Source: Morchella semilibera (Eukaryota > Ascomycota > Pezizomycetes > Pezizales > Morchellaceae). From it: a stretch of 64,000 nucleotides of DNA. The translations under genes were made by a program, and so were the position numbers. The stretch covers positions 3,565,973 through 3,629,972 of the forward strand of contig WBVU01000003.1 in assembly GCA_009192285.1 (NCBI GenBank). The letters are read 5' to 3'. The notes under the pieces are model-generated. The model did not search any database and had not been told where the DNA came from. It was given only the letters and a program-made list of their open reading frames with translations. Below are positions 12,901 through 25,397 of the stretch, one piece after another (within the stretch, counting starts at the first letter, position 1; every line of letters starts with the position of its first letter).

Positions 12901-14962
12901 TTTGGCGCGTTATATGCAGTTATATATAACTGCAGCACGCTGAAATTTAATTTTGCTAGTTCTCGCCCGTGTACTCTACATGTATGCACTCATATGAGCA
13001 ACTACATGAATTGTTTACCGCCAGAGCTACATGTACTTAGTATATGTATTGCCGCCGAGCGATAATTCAGTTAGTTAGAAGGTAGGGTAGATCATGTGAT
13101 TCCTAATAGTTCAATCATAAATCGCTTGAGATCGATTAGTTACTTACTTAGATACTATTTTCTTGTCAGGTACCCGGAAGCTTGGTAAAATCTACACCCC
13201 ACATGCGGCTCTAGTATGGTAGAGATCCACCACGTGCATGCACCAGGCTCTCGGGGCGGGTGCGGGGGGGAGATATCACACTCCATTGGCGGTTTAGGCC
13301 CAGAGCTCGAGCTCCACTTTGATAAGATATCACGCAACAAAAGCTGCGAGAGGATGGTTTCCTGAATAATATTGACACCTACCCATTTCGTATCCTTATA
13401 ATTATTTAAGCAGGCGGAGAAAATAGCAGTCAACTTCAGTGCTATTCTAGCTACTTGTAGATCGTTGCAGCGGTCGCGCGGTACCGTGGGTACATACATC
13501 TTGTATGCTTTGCACACAGGAAATTGTCTCTGTAGTCTTTTAACCATTGTAAGCTTTAGCTGCTATTTTGGTCAGTGCGATTAAAACAAGATTATTCTAC
13601 TTTAAATGACATGTAGCTGCTGTCGTGAAGAGATGACGGACAAGAGAGTGAGCCAAGAAAGACCCAAAGCAAGGCATGACGTTGTTGTATCAAACACCCT
13701 GTCGTATCAATCTTCGTCGTCATCGTGCATCATGAGACCCCGCCGCGTGCAGAACAAAGACTGAGCCAGGCGGCTGGGACACCGATCTTGGCTCCTTTGG
13801 ACAAAGAATGCTGGATCGACTCATCACTCTTAGGCTAAGACCCTGTCTCTTCTTAAATTCCTGTCTTTCTAAGAAGGCCTGGTAAACATTTCTCTCTCTC
13901 CCTCTCTCTCCCTCAACTCTCGGCCGCTTGTGGCGTTGGTGACGATGCTGATTCCAGCTGGGATTCCCTAGCATTAATGTACTTAGACACCAGCGCAACA
14001 TCTGCAAGTGATCAAGAAAAAAGATGCGGAGGTTCCTCTTGTTGGTGGAAATAGTAGACTTGAAGAGACAAGTAGATGGCTAAAGAACCAGCAAACCCTT
14101 ATGCATTACTGTACATAGGATATGAGATCAACTTAGGCGAGTCTCTTGCCCTATTAACTTGAACTCGTAGCTCCAGCTGCAATTCCAACAAAACCAAACC
14201 AAACCGCCGAGTGACAACCCGAGTGACGAAACCCCTCTGCCCGGCTGCCGAAAGCCTCTACCTCAATCCTTTATCATCTTCACAACGCAATCCTTTTTTT
14301 TTTATCACAAACTCTTTCCTCCATATTTTTGTTCTTTCAATTGACACATTCCCAGGCCGTCAACATTTGACCTAATATCCGTTTACACCCCCCCCCGTGT
14401 ATCCTAGGCCATTGACTGCAACCTGCAAGCTTCATCGATATCCCAACTCTTTAGGAAACACCTCCCCACCCTTCCCGAGCCTGTCATGCCTGTCATAGAG
14501 GTAAGCAATACTTGCATACGACAGTGCCTGTCTGATGCTTTTCTACTATTCCCGCATTCCCATATTCATTCTTTTTCTATTACTTTCAAGATCATAAGGT
14601 GATCTGGGATTTCTGAGGCTGGAAGTTGGTCGTTGACCATGTCCTATTTTCCTTGCCGGGAGGAATGACGACGTTTGTGGGGCGAGGGAGGGGCATGTCA
14701 TCGTGCTTGTGCTTGCTGCATGCAACACCTCGTCCGTCCTTGTTTGACCTCCAAGTCAACCTAAGACTCCGCTTCTTAGTTCCCCCTCATTACTGTCAAA
14801 GCTCCGTTGCATTCCGCATTCCGATCGATTAATTCGATACTATCTTCCTCCATCATAATCTTTGAAAATCCCATCCATCTATTGATATTTCCGAACTCTC
14901 TATTACTTTATCTTTGCCATAAACCGTTTGACCAAAACTAATTTGGACGAAATACGTTACTG
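9902..14962. other. Gene-poor region of about 5 kb
   Basis: I see no supported coding gene. The part nearest 9902 is probably the promoter of the 778-aa gene. The block 11740-13040 is AT-rich and carries nine TACATGTA palindromes, some overlapping (11799-11812, 12395-12412). C-runs lie at 12704-12718 and 14389-14396. The last 500 bp are pyrimidine-rich and form the leader/promoter of the kinase gene. A possible leader exon with a GTAAGC donor ends at 14500. Confidence 0.5.
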
Positions 14963-17285
14963 ATGGCCTCTCAATTTCAGAACCTAAAAAACTTCATCCG
15001 CCACGGCAAACAAGCGCGAAATAACCACGATAGCTCGCCTCAATCAGTGCCGGCTCCTCAAAGCCACGCCCTCTCAGACCCAACCCACTCGAAGGCCGAA
15101 TCCCAAAAGAAGTATCAGCAAAAACAAGACTTTTCAGTAGCTCCTGATGGAAGCCGTAATGTAGCCGCTCAAGCTGCCAATGCCGCAGCGAATGTTACAG
15201 CTGCCCACCAAAAGCTCCCCACCAATGATCCTGGTGTAGTGCCCTCTCAGATTGGTGCAGGAGTGTCTGCTGGCGGTATTGGCGGACAAGGAGGGAAGAA
15301 TTATGATGAGAATGTACTTGCACGGATCGTCGCCGAGGAAAGAGAGACTCGAGAGCGATTACCAAAATATCCTGGCCTTGAAAGATGGGTACTGCTGGAA
15401 AAGATGGGGGATGGGGCATTCAGTAATGTCTACCGTGCGAGAGATAGTACTGGACAGTACGATCAAGTTGCGATCAAAGTCGTCCGGAAATATGAACTCA
15501 ACGCAGCTCAGGTATGTGGACAACGCTTTCTTTTGTTATTCTTGATTTTATTTCCTTATTTCAAGCCGGTTTAAATATCTCCAAACGGAGTTTCCGGGAA
15601 CCTTTTGGCCAACTTCTTTTGGGAATTTCTTTCGTAGGGTAATGATCACCTCCATCCGGATTTCAAGAAGATACCGAAAACAGTTGAGGTGCGATATATT
15701 CCGTAAATACCTTCTAACAAATATCACTATCCCATTATCTTATCTCTGGTTCGTTTTGAAAAAAACAATATGCTTCTGTTTTTTTTCTTTGGGGGGTTTA
15801 CATTTCATTTCTTCAAGAGCTCTATAAAAAAAAAAACATCTCAGACTATATTCTTGGTAATAAGCTAACACTTATATAGCGAGCAAACATTCTCAAAGAG
15901 GTCCAAATAATGCGTGGCCTTAACCACGAAAATATTGTCTCTCTGATCTCGTTCTCGGAATCTCGAAGCTATTACTACCTTATATTAGAACTCTGCCCCG
16001 GAGGAGAATTATTTCATCAAATAGTGCGTCTTACATACTTCTCGGAGGATCTGAGTAGACATGTCATCGTGCAAGTTGCGGAGGCTCTAAGATATCTCCA
16101 CGAGGAAAAAGGCGTTGTGCACAGGTAATTGTCCCCTTTTCTCAAATTCTGCAATTTTGATCATTGGCTAACATCAGCGCTTCCACAAGGGATATCAAAC
16201 CAGAAAATCTCCTTTTCGAGCCCATCCCTTTCATTCCAACAAAGAGTCCTAAGCATCAAGCACCAGGAGATGAAGATAAAGAAGATGAGGGCGAGTTCAT
16301 TCCTGGGGTTGGCGGTGGTGGCATCGGGCGGATAAAGGTCGCCGACTTTGGACTCTCGAAGGTTGTATGGGATACCCAGACAATGACTCCTTGCGGCACG
16401 GTGGGATATACCGCGCCAGAAATCGTCAAGGATGAACGTTACTCTAAGAGTGTCGATATGTGGGCTTTGGGGTGTGTGCTCTACACCTTGTTGTGCGGAT
16501 TCCCGCCATTTTATGATGAAAGCATATCAGTCCTTACGGAAAAGGTTGCGAAAGGGCAATATACTTTCCTTTCCCCGTGGTGGGATGATATTTCAAAATC
16601 GGCTCAGGATCTTGTTTCGCATCTTTTGACCGTCGACCCTGTAAAGAGGTACACTATCGTGGAGTTCATGAATCATCCATGGATTAAGAATACCAATGAA
16701 GCTACAGTGGCTGCACTGGACGCGCCTCCCCTGGCCACTCCTGCTATTCACAAACAAAACACGCAGTTCACACCAATGGCTATCGAGCCTGACTTCACCC
16801 CCGACTCCGGAATGCCTGGAGCAAACAAGCGGATGGATTTCAGATCCCCTGGTGTTGTCAGTTTAAGAGAGGTATTCGATGTTGGATATGCCGTGCATCG
16901 TATGGAGGAGGAGGGCAAGCGCCGCAAGAATTGGAAGCAAGGTTACAGAGGTGCTCAGCCTTTGAATGAGGAAGACGAATTCGATTCCGATTCCGATGAT
17001 GTGGCAGAATCTGTCAAAATTCCCAAGGATAATGAGGCCGATGATGTTGCGGGGATGGAAGCAACATTGAAAAAGACCAATTTGAACTCCGGAAGCACAT
17101 ACGCCGGTGCTATCGCCGCGGCTCGGGGCGTCGGAGCGACGGCTCCAATGTCACCCACAACGCCAAAGACCAACACAGGCGGACATGTTAGATCTACGAA
17201 GAGGAAGCCCGGTGGATTTGAATTGAGTCTAGACAATGCTACACTCTTGGGCAGAAGGAAAAAGGATGGGACGGTGCAGGCATAA
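14963..17285 (+). CDS. srk1: Srk1/Rck2-like MAPK-activated Ser/Thr kinase
   Basis: Four exons: 14963-15511, 15638-15688, 15880-16124 and 16190-17285, giving 646 aa. The kinase domain follows a disordered N-terminus: glycine loop GDGAFSNV near residues 149-156, ATP lysine Lys172 (VAIK), alpha-C Glu207, HRDIKPEN at 281-288, DFG at 334-336 and APE at 357-359. An acidic insert of about 40 residues lies between the catalytic loop and DFG. Exon 2 encodes just 17 residues (GNDHLHPDFKKIPKTVE), an insert between beta3 and alpha-C characteristic of this fungal family. The post-kinase segment MDFRSPGVVSLREVFDV and AVHRMEEEGKRRKNWK is also a family signature. S. pombe Srk1 and yeast Rck1/2 are phosphorylated by the Sty1/Hog1 stress MAPK and control translation and cell-cycle entry; the same role here is inferred. 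Activation-loop threonines are present (TMTPCGTVGYTAPE). Confidence 0.92.
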
Positions 17286-18726
17286 ATGGTAGCGTATATA
17301 TGCACTTTTGGGAGTATATTTTATAGAGCTCTCTATTTATGAATAAACTTGTATCAATTTCTCGGAAAGTGAGAAAGGAACGATTGAGGTGGATTTGATG
17401 TGGCATTTTCATGACCCTGGAATTTGGAAGGCTAAGGGATAGCAATTTCTTGGTTATTTTCTTTAATTTTATTTCATACCCGGTTGTTTTTAGCCTTACA
17501 TGACGGTTGGTTTCGGTTTGGATTTACATTGACATTGACTTTTGCTGTTTGGTACTGGTTTTAGTCTGCTATATCCTCTTGTTTGCTTTTTCGTCTGCGG
17601 GCTTCATCTGTTTCAAGTACCATGATCTCCGTCTGTTACGTCTGTTACGTGCGCACGTTGAGCGTGATATTCTGCATTCTTTGGATCAGGTTATTTTATT
17701 TTTTATTTTTTATTTTTTTTGTTTTATATTTGATCCGTCGTCAGGTCTTGGCAATGAATAAGGTTATGAACCCACAACAGGGGTTGGGCCACACCAGCTT
17801 ACAGATAGATAGATTACTCTGCCAGTGCCGTTTCTCGAGAACCGCATGTGGGACGTGGGATAAGGATAATTGTAAATACAAGTACCTTCATGCACACATG
17901 TACCCACTAAAGTCTAAATAAATAATAAAATGAAGCCACGATAGGACACGGTTAAACAGATTCGTGTCCCGTTCCGGTGACAAGGATTCACAGAGATGAA
18001 CCCCCCCCCCTTCCCTCCAAACCCCGTTGTGATCTGTGGAATCGAGGGTAGATCCTAATTTCAATCCTGTAGACGGGAATACAGGGAACGTCTATAGGGC
18101 GAGGATCTTTGTTATGATTGCGTATGTTCGATTGTACTCTCGGGGGTCTGTAAATGGGGGGGGGGGTGCGGGCATCTCATACTGGATTCCAGCTTTAAAC
18201 CGCTCCCCCCCCTCGTAACGATAGGATCAGCCTGACCGCACCCACCTACGTACCTACAGACGTACCTACATAGAGTACCTTAACCTACCTTACATACATG
18301 TAGTCGGTCCTACCTGCATCTCTCCCAACCTCAACGGAAGAAGAAGGGGGGGGGAGGGGGTGCGAAAAAGGAAATACAGGCAAGAAAGGGATTTTTCCCA
18401 CACAAGTAGGTACCCGCTACAACCACCCCATCGTCTTGTCCGTCCTGTCCTGCCCATTGCAAACTGGCCCCGTTATTACCAACTCCCCCTCCCATGATGC
18501 CGGCCGTGCTACGCATAATAGATAATATCATAGCTCTCGGATGGGATGAAAGGGGGGGGGGGGGGGAGGACCACGCAGGGAAAAAAAAAAGAGAGAGAGA
18601 GGCTGCATTGCACACAAGCCGTATTTGCATTTAACTGTTTGCCGTGGTTAGCTTTTTTTTTCTTATGTCTCGTATTTTTCACCGTACTGGCAATATAACT
18701 TACTTTGTAGAGTAGGTACCTACACT

Positions 18727-18761
<35 letters not shown>

Positions 18762-19871
18762 ATTTGGGTGAATCTAAGGAGAGTACTAGCACTATGTTCG
18801 AAACAACGGTAATCAACGTGGGGTCAAATAGAGTCTACTCCCTAGGTAGATCATCTCCCCCCCCCCCTTCTTCCCCCCCTCCCCCTTCTCCCTCAACCTT
18901 GACCCAATGTTCTCACGCGCCCCATCCCTCACCCAGTCCCGATTGGGTCAGCTCAGCGCCTGAAAAAGCTTATCTGCCAAATCCCGACTCGGTCCTCCTC
19001 GACCTGCAACCTTATTCACACTCCTGGCATCGCATGTGACCGACTCTCTTCCTTGGAATTGACATATTGTGTCACTTTGGGTTAGAGTGGTTCCTTGATT
19101 TGCTTTGCCGTACCATATTCATTTACGTCAATGTGCTGCCGCGAGTTCTGGTAAAGTGATAGTAAAGTTATATATACCGTTGGAATTTCTTATTATTTCC
19201 GCGGTTTTTTTTTTTTTTAAAAAAAAAAAAAACATAACATGCGGCACCATTTCTCATACACTCTCCCTTCATTCTTTTTCTTCTGTCCCAGCTCTAAGAC
19301 ATGCTCATTCAATCAATCTTTCTTTACAGGTTTGACGCAAAGAAATAAAAAAAGAAAAACAAAAACAAAAAAACAGAAGAGACTCCTAAGGAAAATAGAG
19401 GATACATACAGTGCAATAGTTACAGTGAATGGAATACGAAATAGAAAATAAACATTTGAGGAAATAGCAAAAATGTGATAAAAATAAATGATGAGAGGGT
19501 GGTATGTTTTTTTTTTTTTCGAAGGAGCAGAAAGGAGGAGGGGAAAATTAGAGACCCATCCGAAAGAGAGCTTTAATGTGGTGTGTGTGAGCCATAAACA
19601 TAAAATGAATCCACTCTGGTACAGTACCACCCGTTATGGCAGGGTCCCAGGGTCGGCAAAAATCCTACACCACGGTGGCTAGGGGTGGTGCTCAAACATG
19701 CCTTGGGAATTAAGGTGACATGTGAGGCGCGACAGATGGGGGGGAAGAAAAACAAAAAAAGAAACAGAAAAAAAGGAAAAATGGAGCAAAAAGCAACCGA
19801 AAGGGAAAAACAAGCAAAACCCCTATGTTAAAAAAAAAAAAAGAAAGAAAGAAGCAAAAGCACCATGAATT
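17286..19871. other. Gene-free stretch with simple repeats
   Basis: This stretch separates the 3' ends of the convergent kinase and Zn2Cys6 genes. It contains C-runs (18001-18010), G-runs (18158-18166, 18551-18567), a T29 tract (18729-18757), a T-run/A-run palindrome (about 19206-19232) and many A/T homopolymers. No open frame shows protein-like composition. Confidence 0.5.
18729..18757. repeat. T homopolymer tract (29 nt)
   Basis: There are 29 consecutive T residues. Tracts of this length are prone to slippage and assembly error. Confidence 0.9.
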
Positions 19872-22800
19872 TTAGGACCCATTATTCCCAGTATCACCAC
19901 CACCGACTCCCCTCAGGGCTGAGCTGTCTGCATACCCATAGTTCCCGGCTAGTATCGGCCAAGAAGCACTGGCTGCCTCTTGTGGGGGATAAGGATTACG
20001 TGATGTTGAGATAGATGCACCTGGACTCCCTGTCGCGTTAACTGTGCCCAGACTGATACCGCTAGTATTAGGTGTTCCATTATGTGAATTTGCGTCAGCA
20101 CGCAATATGTTGCCGTTATCACAATCCCGACCTAAGGCGATGAGCGCCGAAGCTGAATATGTCTCCGTTGGGTCCAATTCTCCAGCCATTGTGCTTATGC
20201 ATTGCGCATACTCCCGCCATGACTCGTTGCCGGACCACCAACCAAAGGCAGATGCAGTCGGGGGCTCAGTTGTTGAAGCAAAAGAAACTGGGGGTTGAGT
20301 GAAGTTATTGTATGGGGCTGGACCCATTGTAGCAACATGGCCAAAACCTTGGTCTTCTGGCAGTGACCCCATATTTGCGGCATCGGTAAATATGGGAATG
20401 TGGCCTGTTCGAAGATCATGGACTGTGTTGTAAGGATACTGATCGGATGCAATGTGTGAGGTCGGAGGTATCTTTGATGTTCCGGTAGATGATGGAACAA
20501 ATCCCGGAGGGGGTGGACCGGCAGTAAATGGGGGATATGGAGAACTGTGACTACCTCGTGAAGCCGGCTGTGCTCGCTGATCCTGTTCACTTCTTTTGCG
20601 ATTAAGGAGTTCCATTGTACCATGCGTCAAGACTTGCACGACTTCCCTAAGCTTGTTCGGCGAACCTAGTATAACCGCTTAGCATCATGCATCATTACCG
20701 GTATGTGGAGTGATTGTCCTACCAAGCAAGCTTCCGACATCGCCCATAATATCCATGCAAAGATCCATATCTGTTTTGACTTGGATAACTTCCTCTGGAG
20801 TTACAATATCCCTCTTCTCCCATACCGAGAACAAAATCGTCAATGTTGCCAATAACTGTATGGTAGCACCAGACCATGTAGTGTCAAGGTAGTGACTACC
20901 CTTGCGCAGCTCGTCGGTTAGATGCAGAATTTGTCGGGACGAATCAACGCAAATACGAATACAGTCGTTAGTAAATGATGGGGACGGTGAAAGGCTCAAT
21001 GAGGGATGACGCATAAGAATGCGGCACCTGTGCCAAGTTAATAATGTTTCTTTTAATTAGAAAATTTCCGATTGGAGGGCTTACTCATGGAACCATGAAT
21101 GGAGATGGGCTGCCTGGAAGCGCTTTTCAGGTTTTGGAGAATCAAGAGCTTCAACTTGTCAGCGGCAATAGTGCAAAAGGGCGCGTTAACGGGTAAACTC
21201 ACTCAAACTCTTGGGGGCCTGTTCCTTCCACTTCAAAAGCTTACCTTCAAGGTCCTCAACCAAGGAAACATATTTCTCTGTTGAGGGCCTCGCAGGAGCA
21301 TATAGTGTACCAAGCATTTCAATATAAAGAGATGTAAACTTAAACATTTCAATAGAAACATCAAATGCGCAGTCTTCATTGCTGCCCTCTCGCTTGATAT
21401 ACCCGGTTTCTGTGATAAACTCGTCATCAAGCCGCTCCGGATATTCCACGTCAAAATCAGTTTCTCTGATGCACATTGGCCTGCCTAGTCTAGCGCTCAA
21501 TGAAACCTCTAGTGTGAGAATAGACCAAAACACACGTTTCCGGAGCTCTATGTCGATTGGGTTGGTCGACCCTGAGTATGCCCACTTCTTAGGTGAACGA
21601 TGAAGACCAAGTTCAAAGCACATAGAGATAGCAATTCGGGAGAGAAGCCAGCTTCCGCCAGGCTTTGGGAACCCCCTGATATGCTGTAAAATTAAGCCAA
21701 TGGCCTGGAGGTCCTCAAGACCGGACCCATTCAAAAGCCCGTAAAAAAAAGAAAGCGCATAATGGTAATGCATTCTTGAACGCTGCATTGTTTCAGCTGA
21801 TAACGGCGTGTTATGGCCACGATTAACCATGCGCTCCTGTGATGCATTTTGGAAATCCACAATTGCAAAGATCATGTGGACCATTACAATTTGGGCGGGG
21901 CTCGGTTCGTAAGTCTTGTCTGTATATATTCTCTCTAGCTGCAAGCCAGTTGTTTGTCAGTACTTATAACACACAGATTGGCTCATTTATGGTGGGAAGT
22001 ACTAAGATATTACCATTTTCATAAACGTTGGCTGATGTAGGATAGGAAGGTAAGGATGAGAGACTGCAAAGAACCAATTCACATATTCATATGCCTTCTC
22101 TTTAGGAGGTAATTCAACCTTGGGGACATTCGGATTAACATTGAAAATAGTTGATAGACAGCTGCTGAATGTTTCATCATTGGCATTCGAAGGATGATTC
22201 GGCTCGTTGGGGTCTAGGTCTGACAGATCAATGTCGATACCAAGAAGTGACAAAGCAGATGCTTTAATAGTACTCAAATACGAAGACCCGGAAGATATTC
22301 CAAGATAATGCGAGCTAGTGCTTCCTGGTCGAAAACTTGCTGTCCTTATAGAATTACAGAGCCTATCGTTCGTTGTAGCAGTGCAGCACCCATTACTGGG
22401 GGTGGTGGAATAGGCCGCGGGCGTTGCCTGAAATTCCTTTCGGTTGTTCCCCCATCGGTCATTGACCACAGGTCGACTTCCATTCAAAGACCAGTCCGTA
22501 CTTGTGTTGTTGTTTCGAGGCTGGTAACCGTTATTCCTATTCTCCACTCCCATCCTCGCCAACGTATTCTCCATGTCCTTGTTCTTTTGCTCAAGCAGTG
22601 CACATTTAGCTTCCAAAGCTTCTAGATACCCCCGTGGCACAGCCTTTTGGGAAATGCGATCCGTGGTTTTGCACTCGGTACGGTTCTGCATACATGGCGA
22701 GCATCCTCCTGGTAATCCGTCACATCGTATTTTGCGAACCTACGAATTGAATAACATCAGTCACGGCAATTCCCGATGCTTGACCGCCCTCTCACCGAAT

Positions 22801-23007
22801 CGCGAAGTTGAGACGCTCAATAAAGAAGTAAACATCACACACCTTGCAGCGGTCGCAGGCTTGACCTGTCCTTGTGGCGGTTGCCAATCGTTTCTTTACT
22901 GTCCTAGTAAACTCATCCGCTGCGTAAAAATCACCGGATGATCCAGCGCCAGGGGCAGCTGTGGTGGAGTTTGTAGACGAAGCTGACGACTGACGTTTAG
23001 GCGGCAT
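19872..23007 (-). CDS. Zn2Cys6 binuclear-cluster transcription factor with fungal-specific TF domain
   Basis: Six exons on the minus strand: 23007-22843, 22739-22014, 21938-21203, 21154-21085, 21027-20723 and 20665-19872, giving about 931 aa. The zinc cluster spans the first intron: CDRCK in exon 1 joins VRKIRCDGLPGGCSPC in exon 2, giving CX2CX6CX6CX2CX6C (Cys51-Cys78). A short leucine/charged coiled coil follows (YLEALEAKCALLEQKNKDME), as is usual for dimerising Zn2Cys6 regulators. The middle holds the fungal-specific TF domain with AISMCFELGLHRSPKKW and the hallmark RKRVFWSILTLEVSLSARLGRP (positions about 21550-21480). The C-terminal exon is Gly/Ser/Pro/Asn-rich and may activate transcription. 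The reading frame is continuous with these splice sites. For exon 5 I chose the GTAGGA donor (57-bp intron) over a later GTAATG that would leave only 33 bp. Target genes cannot be read from the sequence. Confidence 0.9.
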
Positions 23008-23458
23008 GTTCCTTCTGTGCGTAAAGATGTGTGGGGGTGGGCTCCAACAAGCACCAATTCACGGGTATGGAAGGTTGATGGTTGGGAGTGGTGGTGGTGG
23101 AAAAACTCAGCTAGATACCCGCTAGAGATGATGAATGCAAGTTCTGTATAAAAGCTCTTTCCTTTTTTTTTTTTTTCTTTTGGCTTTCTTCACTTTTTTT
23201 TTTTTCTTTCTTTATATGTGGCGATGAAAGAACGGAAGAATGGACTCGGACCCAGTATTTGAATGGGGGTAATTCCTTTCGTGATATCTTATTTAAGCAT
23301 ATATGTATATAATGGGCGATTTCCTATTTCGTTGGATATGTTTTGATAGTGGTGAGCAAAACTTGAGCTAGTCGAAAACACTGAGGAAGATGAGAGGGGT
23401 GGGTATATGAGAAGAACAAGGGCTAATCTTGCCTGTGCTTGTGCGTGTGCGTGTGTGT

Positions 23459-23474
23459 GGGGGGGGGGGGGGGG
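23459..23474. repeat. G homopolymer (16 nt)
   Basis: This is an uninterrupted G run directly after a GT dinucleotide stretch. It is a potential quadruplex or slippage site. Confidence 0.85.
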
Positions 23475-24090
23475 TGTACGGGGGGTTGAAAGTTTGGGAG
23501 GTTCTATCGTCGTGGCTATGACTTAGAGGCACCAGAAAGCATGCCCCAGCCTAATACTGAACCACCACTTAGGAGCACGTCTGTTTGGGAGGGATGGGGG
23601 GGGGGGATGTGAAAGGTGGAGGGGGGGAGGGGATGTGAATATGAAAGACGTGTGGGGGAGGGGACAACTACGTTAGGGCGACTGAAGAGCCGCTTTGGGG
23701 AGTAAGTGAGAGCGTGTGAGAGGAGAGACGCAGTCGCAGTCGCAACGCATTCAAGTCCCCGACCGCGACTGAGGATGGATGAGGGTGACGCGGCGGGCGG
23801 GCAGGGCACAAAGGACTCAAAAAAAAGATATTAGTACCTACGGTTGAACGAGCGGATGGCTGACACAGAGCGGCGGCGCTGGACCGGGTATAAGGAGGCG
23901 CTGTAAAGTTTACAGGTGAGCAATGGGAGCGCAAAAAAAAAAGCGAATGGTAGGTTGTGAGTGAATGACGACGACGTGACTGGGAGCGAGCGAGCGAGTG
24001 GGTAAGTTAGAGAGTTAGAGAGAATGAACGAGAGAATGAGTGAAGGTAAGTGGGATTGAGTAAAAAAAGGTCGTGAGAGTAGGGTACAGC

Positions 24091-24180
24091 CAGTGGTGGT
24101 GGTGGTGGTGGTGGGTAGAGTTGTGGTATGTAGTAATAGTAGTAGTATGTAGTAGTAGTATGTAGTAGTAGTAGTAGATG
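24091..24180. repeat. TGG and TAG trinucleotide microsatellites
   Basis: Tandem TGG units (about 24093-24114) are followed by interrupted TAG/TATG units. Open frames in this segment are produced by the repeat, not by a gene. Confidence 0.85.
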
Positions 24181-24330
24181 TATGTACCACTGGCAATTCA
24201 ATAGGAATAGATGTAACAAAAAAAAACCGCAAATACCAATCCTTCTAAGCAGCGCTAGCTAGAATCTAGAATCGCGGGTCACATACCAGAAATTGTCACT
24301 ATTTACTGTAAAATATTCTTTCTATTGTTG

Positions 24331-24400
24331 TTCTCGTCTTCTCCTTCTTCTTCTCCTTCTCCTTCTCCTTCTTCGCCTTCTTCTCCGTCGTCGTCGTCGC
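24331..24400. repeat. CTT/CTC and GTC trinucleotide repeat
   Basis: A pyrimidine-rich run of TTC/CTC units passes into tandem GTC units. The two repeats abut and are imperfect. Confidence 0.8.
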
Positions 24401-25363
24401 GCAGAAGTTTACTATGCGTAAGGCGCTGATGATGCTAGCACAGCTGTACTGAAGTCGGAAAAGCTGCAGGCGGGCAGAGGCGAGGGACGGCGATTTCCGT
24501 GTTCGATAGAATATTGTAGGAAGAGGGAAGGGAGTGCTGCTTACCAGTCAGCAGCCCCCTACTCTTCTTGTCCTTGGGGGCACGAAATTGCAAGATGATG
24601 GTGGCTGGGCGCGGTATTCTGCTTTAATCCACCACCACAAACCACCACCACCACCCACACAGGGCCCCCCAGCGACAGTCACCCCAGCGACAGTCACCCG
24701 CAGCAGCAACAGGTCTAAGGTCTCGTCACTCCCGCGCTCTGGGACAAAACGCTTTCTCCTTTTCAGCGGTTTGCATATAATCTATTGGCCTTGATCTGCT
24801 CCCCGGAAGATGGTTTGACGTGTGTTTCTCATCCACCCATCCATCATCCATCCATCCATCCATTTTCCTAAGAGGCAAGCTGCCTACACATGTGTACCCC
24901 CCCCCCCCTCCCCCCCCCCAAACCACTAGAATCCTGTTCTTGTTCTACTCTACCCATTAGTACTGCAGGTTTCTACCTCTGGAGTACTCTCTCTCACACC
25001 CTCCCAACAATCATCCCGATGCGGTCATATTCTTTTCTTTTTTAAATGCGTTACCTGTCTATTCAGGCTTCCTTGCTGGGATTTCTCAAGCCTTGCGTCG
25101 GTGGTGCTTTTTTTATAAGACCAGTATATCCAACCCACCCACCCAATAACCAGTACCCTGCAGGAAGACGTACATACTTTAAGGTACATACATATCTAGT
25201 ACATAGTTGACACCCTCTACATAATACATACATATTTGCTACACACATCTAATGGGTCTTTACCAAATACGCGTTGAGCTTATATAAAGAGCTGGAATTA
25301 AAAACAGGGGTGGGACCAACCAGCCCCCCGGTGGGCGAGGATAGCTACCAACAAAGGGGAGGG

Positions 25364-25393
<30 letters not shown>
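25364..25393. repeat. A homopolymer tract (30 nt)
   Basis: There are thirty consecutive A residues. It could be a slippage product or the tail of an old retroposed copy, but the sequence just before it shows no recognisable gene. Confidence 0.85.

Positions 25394-25397
<4 letters not shown>

Noticed and set aside
13155-13547. 130-codon minus-strand frame with a true ATG in the 10-15 kb gene-poor block
   Set aside because: Part of it (ARIALKLTAIFSACLNNYKD) faintly recalls N-terminal domains of fungal STAND proteins, but there is no continuation, and the similarity is too weak to call.
20666-20698. A 33-bp intron in the Zn2Cys6 gene
   Set aside because: An upstream GTAGGA donor in the same phase gives a normal 57-bp intron, so an ultra-short intron is unnecessary.
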